From: CAYJII01 sp964370225
GTDB lineage: Bacteria; Bacillota; Clostridia; Oscillospirales; Ruminococcaceae
NCBI GenBank assembly: GCA_964370225.1
Contig: CAYJII010000063.1
Location: 1-6,586 of the forward strand
Direction of reading: 5' to 3'
Length of the DNA: 6,586 nucleotides
In this document: in pieces, positions 1 through 5,707 of the stretch
Layout: every line of letters starts with the position of its first letter
Numbering within the stretch: the first letter of the stretch is position 1
Program-made: the position numbers and the translations under genes
Notes under the pieces: model-generated
What the model was told of the DNA's origin: nothing
The model's input: only the letters and a program-made list of their open reading frames with translations
The model's database searches: none

Positions 1-15
1 CTTAGAATTTAAAAA

Positions 16-22
16 GAGAGGT
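16..22 (+). promoter_or_regulatory. Shine-Dalgarno supporting the GTG start at 31
   Basis: AGAGAGG lies 8 bases before GTG 31. It decides this non-ATG start, because the first in-frame ATG (codon 16) would remove part of the conserved N-terminal strand of the hammerhead domain. The site may overlap the end of an upstream gene. Confidence 0.7.
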
Positions 23-30
23 GCTTAATC

Positions 31-2319
31 GTGTCCTATTCTTATGTTGGTAAAGCAGTTCGAAAAAAAGATTCTATGCAGCTATTACTCGGAAAACCCG
101 TTTATGTTAATGACATCACTCCAAGTGATGCTTTGGTGGTAAAAGTTTTGCGTTCCCCTTATGCAAATGCGTTTATTAAAAATATTAGCACAAAATCAGC
201 ACTGCTAGTGCCTGGTATAGAGTGCATTTTCACACACCAAGATGTGCATACAGAGCGATTTACAATGGCTGGACAAACTTACCCTGAGCCATCACCATAT
301 GACAGGCTACTACTAGACTCCCATGTTAGATTTGTGGGTGATGCTGTTGCTATCGTTGCTGGTAGCACAGAAAAAGCAGTGCTAAAAGCTATGAAGCTTA
401 TTAAAGTAGAGTATGAAGTTTTAGAGCCTGTTCTTGATATGGACAAGGCAAAAGACAATAAAATTTTAGTTCATCCTGAGGAAAACTGGAAATCCTTATG
501 TCCTGTCGGCGCAGACAACAAACGTAATTTATGCGCAACAGGAAGTGCTAGCGACGGAGATATCGACGAAGTATTCAGTGGCTGTGATATAGTTTTTGAG
601 CGAGAATTCCATACTCAAGCGTGTAATCAAGCTATGATGGAACCGTTTATCACTTATTCTGAAATAGATACTTACGGTCGCCTCCACGTAACTGCTTCTA
701 CACAAATTGTATTCCACGCAAGAAGGATACTTGCAAATGCACTTGGCATTCCTAAAAATAAAATCCGTATTACAAAGCCTAGAATTGGCGGTGGGTTTGG
801 TGCGAAACAAACAGTTGTAGCTGAAGTTTACCCTGCTTTTGTAACACTGAAAACAGGGAAACGCGCCAAAATGATATATACTCGCGAAGAAGCTTTGATT
901 GCATCTTCCCCAAGGCATGAAATGAAAATTAAAGTTAAACTCGGTGGGATGAAAGACGGAAGTATTTCAGCGTTAGAAGTTTACACTCTTTCAAACACTG
1001 GCGCATACGGGGAACATGGCCCTACTACTGTTGGGTTATCAGGTAGAAAGTCTATCCCAATGTATAGCGGCAGTCTAAAAGCTTATCGCTTCTCTTATGA
1101 TGTAGTGTATACGAATATCCAGTCATCTGGCGCATACCGCGGTTATGGTGCAACGCAGGGTATTTTTGCAGTAGAGAGCATGGTAAACGAATTTGCAAGC
1201 ATGATAAATATGGATGCAATTGAGATTAGAGAGAAAAACATCGTAAAAGAAGGCGAAGTTATGCCTGCTTATTACTACGAAACCGTTGAGGCATCAAGCC
1301 TTGATAAATGCATAATAAAAGCAAAAGAGATGTTTAACTGGGCGGAAAAATCGAAAGTACGCGACATGGGTGACGGTAAAGTTAGAAGTGCCGGTGTAGC
1401 ACTCGCTATGCAAGGCTCGGGTATATCGGGCGTCGATGTTGGTTCTGCGACAATTAAACTTAGTGAAAACGGTGGCTATGAGCTGTTAATCGGTGCAGCA
1501 GACATGGGTACAGGTTGCGACACAATCCTAGCACAAATGGCCGCTGAGTGTCTGGACTGTGATATCGATAATATCACTGTTTTCGGCGCAGACTCAGATA
1601 TTTCGCCATATGACTCAGGTTCTTATGCATCTTCAACCACATATATTACAGGAAAAGCAGTAGAAAAAGCATGTGAAAAAATGCGCATTAATCTATGTAA
1701 AATTGCAGCGAAAATGCTTGAATGTGATGAATCGCAATTAGAATTTTTAGGCGACAAAATTGCAAAAGAAGATAATAGTGCTAGCGTATCACTTGTAGAT
1801 ATATCAAATAAAGCAATGTGCGGGAATGATATCCCAACACAGATTACTGAGTCACATACTTCACCAACTTCGCCCCCACCTTTCATGGTTGGTATGGTCG
1901 AAATAGAGCTTGATAAGCTAACTGGATCAGTCGAAATCCTCGACTATGTTGCAGTAGTTGACTGCGGTACTCCGATTAACCCCAATTTAGCTAAAGTTCA
2001 AACCGAGGGTGGTTTAGTGCAAGGTATAGGTATGGCGCTTAGCGAGAGTATTACTTATTCAAAAAGTGGTAATTTACTTGAAAAGAGCTTCATGACTTAC
2101 AAGCTACCGACACGACTGGACATTAGCAGACTTCGTGTCGATTTTGAACACAGCTATGCAAAATCAGGCCCATTCGGAGCAAAATCTATCGGCGAAATTG
2201 TTATCAACACACCGTCCCCTGCAATTGCGCACGCTGTGTTTAACGCAACTGGTCAATGGCATAGAGAGCTGCCTATTACACCAGAAAAAATTTGGACAAA
2301 AATAGCTGATAATGCGTAA
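31..2319 (+). CDS. xdhA: Xanthine dehydrogenase-family molybdopterin-binding subunit
   Basis: Large catalytic subunit (762 aa) of a molybdenum hydroxylase, probably acting on a purine such as xanthine or hypoxanthine in the cytoplasm. Residues about 5-135 form the a/b hammerhead domain. Two cofactor-binding domains follow (about 155-410 and 430-700). Visible landmarks are MEPF at 203-206, GGGFGAKQ at 253-260, GAYRGYG at 367-373, DMGTGCDT at 491-498, the serine/threonine-rich DSGSYASSTT stretch from 528, and GAKSIGE at 716-722, whose E722 is the expected catalytic glutamate. From memory, R370 matches the substrate arginine of bovine xanthine oxidase (Arg880), and Q260 sits where that enzyme has Glu802. 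The length fits a separate molybdenum subunit, so FAD and 2Fe-2S partners are needed and are not in the window. The GTG start is chosen because AGAGAGG (16-22) lies 8 bases upstream and the N-terminus is typical. The family is certain, the exact substrate is not. Confidence 0.93.
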   Translation: MSYSYVGKAVRKKDSMQLLLGKPVYVNDITPSDALVVKVLRSPYANAFIKNISTKSALLVPGIECIFTHQDVHTERFTMAGQTYPEPSPYDRLLLDSHVRFVGDAVAIVAGSTEKAVLKAMKLIKVEYEVLEPVLDMDKAKDNKILVHPEENWKSLCPVGADNKRNLCATGSASDGDIDEVFSGCDIVFEREFHTQACNQAMMEPFITYSEIDTYGRLHVTASTQIVFHARRILANALGIPKNKIRITKPRIGGGFGAKQTVVAEVYPAFVTLKTGKRAKMIYTREEALIASSPRHEMKIKVKLGGMKDGSISALEVYTLSNTGAYGEHGPTTVGLSGRKSIPMYSGSLKAYRFSYDVVYTNIQSSGAYRGYGATQGIFAVESMVNEFASMINMDAIEIREKNIVKEGEVMPAYYYETVEASSLDKCIIKAKEMFNWAEKSKVRDMGDGKVRSAGVALAMQGSGISGVDVGSATIKLSENGGYELLIGAADMGTGCDTILAQMAAECLDCDIDNITVFGADSDISPYDSGSYASSTTYITGKAVEKACEKMRINLCKIAAKMLECDESQLEFLGDKIAKEDNSASVSLVDISNKAMCGNDIPTQITESHTSPTSPPPFMVGMVEIELDKLTGSVEILDYVAVVDCGTPINPNLAKVQTEGGLVQGIGMALSESITYSKSGNLLEKSFMTYKLPTRLDISRLRVDFEHSYAKSGPFGAKSIGEIVINTPSPAIAHAVFNATGQWHRELPITPEKIWTKIADNA

Positions 2320-2339
2320 AATTTGAAAGGCGTAGTAAA

Positions 2340-2930
2340 ATGATTTATTTTATCTATTTAGCCTCTGGAAATTCATCACGTTTTGGTGATGATAATAAAT
2401 TACTTCAAAATTTTAACGAAAAACCATTATTTCAACACGGTATGGATACTCTCCATACCGTAAGTTTAAATTATGAAGATGTTAAAATTATTACAGTCAC
2501 AAAATATCTGCAGATAGCACAATACGCTAAAGAAAAAGATATTTGTGCCGTGTATAAAAAAGAAATGCCAAATGAGATTTCTTACACGATTAAACTTGGG
2601 ATAAATGCTATCCCCATGCTAAAACAAAGTGATTATCTAGTGTTTTTAGTTTCCGATCAACCCCTAATTTCTAAGGAAACTATCAAAGCTTTTATTTCGC
2701 ATGCAAAGGGAGATTTGCTCACTGCATGTGCATATTATGGAGAAATTAAAGGTAATCCAGTGATGTTTTCTGCAAAGCTACATAGCAAGCTTATGGCGCT
2801 AAGTGGTGATGTAGGAGGCAAGTCAATTTTAAAGTTGCACCCACCTATAAAAATTGAGGTGCAAAATGAAAAAGAGCTAAAAGATGTCGATGATATGCGA
2901 GATCTAGCAAAATTACAAGCAATTTTATGA
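2340..2930 (+). CDS. mocA: MocA-type nucleotidyltransferase (molybdenum cofactor cytidylyltransferase family)
   Basis: A 196-aa cytoplasmic enzyme expected to join a nucleotide (CTP in characterised MocA) to molybdopterin, giving the dinucleotide cofactor used by xanthine dehydrogenase-family enzymes. The N-terminal nucleotide-binding signature is LASGNSSRFG (7-16) followed by K20. VSDQP (104-108) carries D106, the likely Mg2+ ligand; many relatives have GDQP or GDMP here. GNPV (138-141) and GDVGGK (156-161) match the GxPV and GDxGxR-like motifs of MocA/YgfJ proteins, and KDVDDMRDL (181-189) is the usual C-terminal acidic strand. Length matches the family (about 190-200 aa). AAAGG (2326-2330) precedes the ATG, 20 bases after the hydroxylase stop, which argues for co-expression with its client enzyme. 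Specificity for CTP over GTP is inferred from MocA-like motifs and the neighbour, not proven. Confidence 0.88.
   Translation: MIYFIYLASGNSSRFGDDNKLLQNFNEKPLFQHGMDTLHTVSLNYEDVKIITVTKYLQIAQYAKEKDICAVYKKEMPNEISYTIKLGINAIPMLKQSDYLVFLVSDQPLISKETIKAFISHAKGDLLTACAYYGEIKGNPVMFSAKLHSKLMALSGDVGGKSILKLHPPIKIEVQNEKELKDVDDMRDLAKLQAIL
2437..2461 (+). repeat. Perfect 10-bp inverted repeat inside mocA
   Basis: Arms ACGGTATGGA (2437-2446) and TCCATACCGT (2452-2461) are exact reverse complements separated by the 5-base loop TACTC. The structure covers codons 33-41 of mocA (HGMDTLHTV), about 100 bases after the start. Half of the stem pairs are G-C, so it should fold stably in the transcript. No U-tract follows, so it is not a canonical terminator. 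Function unknown. Confidence 0.7.
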
Positions 2931-2935
2931 AAAGG
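2931..2935 (+). promoter_or_regulatory. Shine-Dalgarno supporting the xpt GTG start
   Basis: AAAGG immediately follows the mocA stop codon and sits 7 bases before GTG 2943. It favours that start over the in-frame TTG a few codons later and is consistent with translational hand-over between the two genes. Confidence 0.65.
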
Positions 2936-2942
2936 CAAATAG

Positions 2943-3530
2943 GTGAGAATTTTGGATATATTAAAAGAACGAATTATAAAAGACGGTGTTGTAAAACATG
3001 GTAACATATTAAAAGTTGATAGTTTTTTAAATCATCAACTAGATATTAAACTTTTTAACGAAATTGGTAAAGAGTTTAAAAACAGACTCAAAGGCGTAAA
3101 AGTGGATAAGATTTTGACTATCGAGGCTTCTGGAATCGGAATTGCTGCTATAGTAGCACAATATTTTGATGCGCCTGTTGTTTTCGCAAAAAAATCTCAG
3201 TCCATCAATTTGGATGGCACTATGCTTTGTGCTAATGTTGAGTCCTTTACTCACAAAAAAAATCATAGCGTTATCGTTGCTAGTAGATTTATTTCTCCTG
3301 ACGAAAACGTACTAATAATAGATGACTTTTTAGCAAATGGTTGTGCTGCTCTTGGGCTGTGTCAAATCGTAGAATCTGCTCATGCAAATATCGCTGCAAT
3401 CGGCATTATTATTGAAAAAGGGCATCAACAAGGTGGCAAAATGCTACGAGACAAAGGCTACCGTGTGGAATCTTTAGCTATCACAGACACGATGGATGCT
3501 GAGAACGGCACCATAACATTTAAAGAGTAA
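2943..3530 (+). CDS. xpt: Xanthine phosphoribosyltransferase
   Basis: A 195-aa purine-salvage enzyme that makes XMP from xanthine and PRPP in the cytoplasm. It resembles B. subtilis Xpt (194 aa) from end to end as I recall that sequence. KVDSFLNHQ (24-32), TIEASGIG (59-66), PVVFAKK (78-84), the PRPP-binding loop VLIIDDFLANG (123-133), IGIIIEK (153-159) and GYRVESLA (172-179) all fall in the expected order. The GTG start is supported by AAAGG (2931-2935) with 7-base spacing and adds only three residues relative to the Bacillus protein. It begins 12 bases after the mocA stop, leaving no room for the guanine riboswitch that often precedes xpt genes, so its control must come from the shared transcript. 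Placement beside a xanthine dehydrogenase subunit suggests both enzymes draw on one xanthine pool. Confidence 0.95.
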   Translation: MRILDILKERIIKDGVVKHGNILKVDSFLNHQLDIKLFNEIGKEFKNRLKGVKVDKILTIEASGIGIAAIVAQYFDAPVVFAKKSQSINLDGTMLCANVESFTHKKNHSVIVASRFISPDENVLIIDDFLANGCAALGLCQIVESAHANIAAIGIIIEKGHQQGGKMLRDKGYRVESLAITDTMDAENGTITFKE

Positions 3531-3557
3531 TTCGCATAATTAAATTTAGAGGTAAAA

Positions 3558-4613
3558 ATGAAAAAAACACTGATATATATAATAGTACTAACCCTTATCC
3601 TATCGTGCGTATCCTGTACTATAAGCGATGGCGAAAACGATAATCTTTCAACATCTTCCGAGCAATCCGAAGCAGATAATAGCTCTTCCTTAGAAGAAGA
3701 GTCTAGCACAGAAATTATGCTGATTGACCAAGCAGGTAGAGAAGTAATTTTAAACCAACCTGCTCAAACAATTGTTAGCTCATACTACATCACTACTTAC
3801 GCATCAATTGCGTTGGGCATATCGGACAAACTCATTGGCATCGAAAAAAAGGCTGAGACTAGACCTATTTATTCTCTTGCTGCTAGCGACTTGCTAGAAG
3901 TTACTCAAGTAGGTTCGCTAAAAGAGTTTAATGTCGAAGCAGTAGCTGAACTCAATCCCGAGCTAGTTTTAATGCCAATCTCGCTTTTAGAACAAGCAAC
4001 TACCCTTGAAGAGCTCGGAATAACTGTTTTAGTTGTTGACCCTGAAACTAAAGAGGGGCTCAACCAAATGATTACTAATATCGGCATTCTAACTGGGAGC
4101 GAAGATAGAGCAAACGCTATCATTAATGCACAAAATGAAATTTATGATACTATATCGGCGCTTGTCGAGGGCAAGGAAAATCCTAAAGTTTATATGGGGA
4201 GCAATTCCTCATATTTGGAAACTGCAACTGCACAAATGTATCAAAACGACTTAATCATGGATGCTGGTGGAGAAAATGTCTTCTCAAGCATCGACGATAA
4301 TTATTGGTCCGCTGTTTCTTATGAGACTATTTTAGAGCAAAACCCAGATTATTTTATCATCCCATCTGCTGCAGCATATACCGTTGAAGATGTGTTAAAC
4401 GATTCAGCACTACAGGACATTAACGCTGTAAAAAATGCTAAAGTCTTCAAAATGCCCGATAGTTATGAGGAAATAGATTCTCCCGTGCCTTCTGGTGTTT
4501 TAGGTGTATACTGGCTCGCAGTCACATTACACGGCACAGCGGAAGATGTTGTGGACTTTGAAGAAACTTTCGGTAAATTTTATAAAGACTTTTACGGAAT
4601 TGATGTGGAATAA
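3558..4613 (+). CDS. ABC transporter solute-binding lipoprotein (FepB/BtuF/HemV fold)
   Basis: A 351-aa extracellular, membrane-anchored substrate receptor for the permease and ATPase that follow. The N-terminus is a lipoprotein signal peptide: KK, a hydrophobic run (5-15), then C17 or C20 as the lipidated cysteine (ILSC or CVSC; C17 preferred). Residues about 21-52 are a serine/glutamate-rich low-complexity tether. The periplasmic-binding-protein domain spans about 54-330, with TIVSSYYITTYASIALGISDK (71-91) as the first lobe entry, NPELVLMP (133-140), the long linking helix about 165-205, NPDYFIIP (262-269) and the closing SPVPSGVLGVYWLA region (308-321). AGAGG (3548-3552) precedes the ATG, 27 bases after xpt. 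Relatives bind ferric siderophores, heme, cobalamin or, for Haemophilus MolA, molybdate. The ligand cannot be read from sequence; the gene context makes molybdate or tungstate a candidate. It lacks ModA-like organisation. Confidence 0.92.
   Translation: MKKTLIYIIVLTLILSCVSCTISDGENDNLSTSSEQSEADNSSSLEEESSTEIMLIDQAGREVILNQPAQTIVSSYYITTYASIALGISDKLIGIEKKAETRPIYSLAASDLLEVTQVGSLKEFNVEAVAELNPELVLMPISLLEQATTLEELGITVLVVDPETKEGLNQMITNIGILTGSEDRANAIINAQNEIYDTISALVEGKENPKVYMGSNSSYLETATAQMYQNDLIMDAGGENVFSSIDDNYWSAVSYETILEQNPDYFIIPSAAAYTVEDVLNDSALQDINAVKNAKVFKMPDSYEEIDSPVPSGVLGVYWLAVTLHGTAEDVVDFEETFGKFYKDFYGIDVE
4192..4214 (+). repeat. Imperfect hairpin inside the binding-protein gene
   Basis: ATATGGGGA (4192-4200) and TCCTCATAT (4206-4214) form a 9-bp stem with one G-U wobble around the loop GCAAT. 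It is intragenic, with no U-tract. It could be chance in AT-rich coding DNA. Confidence 0.4.
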
Positions 4614-4620
4614 TACATAG

Positions 4621-4638
4621 ATATGCTGTCCAGCGTAT
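4621..4638 (+). repeat. Short inverted repeat just after the binding-protein stop
   Basis: ATATGCTG (4621-4628) and CAGCGTAT (4631-4638) pair with one wobble. Because the 2-base spacer is too tight, the RNA form would be about 7 bp with a 4-base loop. It starts 8 bases after the stop codon of the binding-protein gene. No T-run follows, so it is not a standard terminator. A 3'-end stabiliser for the more abundant binding-protein message is possible (inference). Confidence 0.4.
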
Positions 4639-4652
4639 GTGATATAAAAAGA

Positions 4653-4675
4653 AAAGGAGAAGTTTTCTCATGTAA
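4653..4675 (+). promoter_or_regulatory. Strong Shine-Dalgarno followed by an ATG-TAA start-stop
   Basis: AAAGGAG (4653-4659) is a nearly complete anti-16S match and is followed 10 bases later by ATG (4670-4672), which is immediately closed by TAA (4673-4675). No other start codon is served by this site. The ATG is in frame with the permease ATG at 4709 (39 bases downstream), with TAA and a further TGA (4691-4693) between them. The permease itself has only AGG (4700-4702). This looks like a ribosome-loading or reinitiation element, although chance cannot be excluded. Confidence 0.45.
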
Positions 4676-4692
4676 CTAATTAGTTTTACATG
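4669..4692 (+). repeat. 24-base palindrome upstream of the permease gene
   Basis: The outer arms CATGTA (4669-4674) and TACATG (4687-4692) flank the self-complementary core ACTAATTAGT (4675-4684), with two extra T residues (4685-4686) as the only asymmetry. It may act in DNA as a dimeric repressor site or in RNA as a bulged hairpin with an AATT loop. It overlaps the ATG-TAA start-stop and ends 16 bases before the permease start. I could not match it to the Fur, ModE or DtxR consensus sites I remember. Confidence 0.5.
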
Positions 4693-4708
4693 ATTAAATA
4701 GGTTTTGT

Positions 4709-5707
4709 ATGAAAAAAAGTATGCTTATAACTCTGATAACAACCACTTTCCTACTCCTAATGCTAATTTTTATATCTATTGCCATGGGCAGTTTTTCGTT
4801 AACTTTAGAAGAAATCGCAAACATATTTTTAGGTAATCTCAACAACACTGTCGAATACAGGGTGTTCTATACACTAAGGTTGCCACGCACATTTATGGCG
4901 ATTGTCACTGGGGTTGCACTCGGAATTTCTGGTGGTGTATACCAAACAATTTTCAGAAACCCACTCGCTTCCCCTGATATCACAGGTGTGGCATCTAGCG
5001 CATCATTAGGCGCGGGCTTTGCTATCGTTTCACAAGTTTCCTCCCCTATTTTAGTAATACTATTATCGTTTGCTGGTGGCATGTTATCAATCATCGCTCT
5101 TATTTTTTTGACCTATTTAACCGGAGTGCGAAAGCTAAGCAACTTCCTTTTCGCTGGCATTATAATAAAATGTCTTGCCGATGCTGGTTTGATGATACTA
5201 AAAACTCTTGCAGACCCACAAAGCCAACTAGCTGCAATCGAATACTGGATTATGGGCACTCTCGCAAACGTAACCGATTCTAAGCTATTATTACCGCTTA
5301 TTGGGATTACTGCTTCTGCAATCATTCTGCTCATTTCCCATAGGCAAATCACAATGCTAAATCTAGGTGATGACAACGCAAAATCCAGTGGTCTAAATCC
5401 TACATTTTGGCGATTTTTTCTACTGATTATCACAACATTCATGGTATCGTGTGCAGTATCGGTAGTGGGTTCGGTCGCTTTTGTAGGTTTAATCGCACCA
5501 CATATTGCGCTGATGATTACGAAAAAAAGAGGATTTTTATTCCTATTAATGAGCATGATGACAGGCGCAATAATCACTGTATTTGCTGATATCATCGCGC
5601 GCACATTTTCTGCAGGAGCGGAGTTACCTCTCAGCATCCCAATCGTGATTATTTCCGTTCCGATATTAATTTTTTTGGTATTTAAAGCAAGGAGGGATAT
5701 CGCATGA
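4709..5707 (+). CDS. FecCD/BtuC-family ABC transporter permease
   Basis: A 332-aa integral membrane subunit that forms the translocation channel of a type II (BtuCD-like) importer. The first membrane span covers about residues 6-27. RLPR (57-60) and the family block GVYQTIFRNPLASPD (76-90) follow, then several hydrophobic segments (about 93-136, 145-165, 192-210, 235-268, 275-297, 308-327). YWIMGTL (179-185) is the usual conserved loop, and VAFVGLIAPH (256-265) is the region that contacts the ATPase. The C-terminal motif, often PxG...GxP in relatives, reads ELPLSIPIVIISVPIL (305-320), so two common glycines are replaced. The ATG start gives a normal N-terminus but only AGG lies upstream. The gene follows an unusual 95-base spacer and overlaps the ATPase gene by four bases, so permease and ATPase are translationally coupled. 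Substrate unknown. Confidence 0.94.
   Translation: MKKSMLITLITTTFLLLMLIFISIAMGSFSLTLEEIANIFLGNLNNTVEYRVFYTLRLPRTFMAIVTGVALGISGGVYQTIFRNPLASPDITGVASSASLGAGFAIVSQVSSPILVILLSFAGGMLSIIALIFLTYLTGVRKLSNFLFAGIIIKCLADAGLMILKTLADPQSQLAAIEYWIMGTLANVTDSKLLLPLIGITASAIILLISHRQITMLNLGDDNAKSSGLNPTFWRFFLLIITTFMVSCAVSVVGSVAFVGLIAPHIALMITKKRGFLFLLMSMMTGAIITVFADIIARTFSAGAELPLSIPIVIISVPILIFLVFKARRDIA
5689..5696 (+). promoter_or_regulatory. Strong Shine-Dalgarno for the ATPase gene, inside the permease coding end
   Basis: AAGGAGGG lies 7 bases before ATG 5704 within the last codons of the permease gene. Together with the ATGA start/stop overlap it fixes the ATPase start and contrasts sharply with the weak site in front of the permease. 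Confidence 0.8.

Noticed and set aside
2..28. C-terminal tail LEFKKRGA of an upstream gene
   Set aside because: Plausible, but eight codons cannot be told apart from chance, and frame 1 offers a competing stop at 10-12; not annotated as a gene.
529..918. 129-aa open frame on the - strand inside the hydroxylase gene
   Set aside because: Fully antisense to a strongly conserved domain, with no ribosome site or recognisable motif; a shadow of the real gene.
1559..1577. 7-bp inverted repeat GTGATAT/ATATCAC within the hydroxylase gene
   Set aside because: Short, AT-rich and intragenic; expected by chance in a sequence of this composition.
2931..2942. Possible guanine or xanthine riboswitch before xpt
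   Set aside because: Only 12 bases separate mocA and xpt, far too short for a purine aptamer, and the preceding sequence is mocA coding DNA.
3014..3040. 7-bp inverted repeat AGTTGAT/ATCAACT near the start of xpt
   Set aside because: It encodes the conserved KVDSFLNHQ motif and has a 13-base loop, so protein constraint explains it.
4600..4627. Promoter-like TTGATG and TATGCT with a 16-base spacer
   Set aside because: The -35-like part lies in the last codons of the binding-protein gene and the -10-like part is within the hairpin; the match is weak and common in AT-rich DNA.
5407..5589. 60-aa + strand open frame overlapping the permease in another frame
   Set aside because: Embedded in the permease coding region and without an adequate ribosome site; no family resemblance.
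5113..5637. 174-aa open frame on the - strand inside the permease gene
   Set aside because: Antisense to hydrophobic coding DNA with codon phase that naturally stays open; no start signal or domain.
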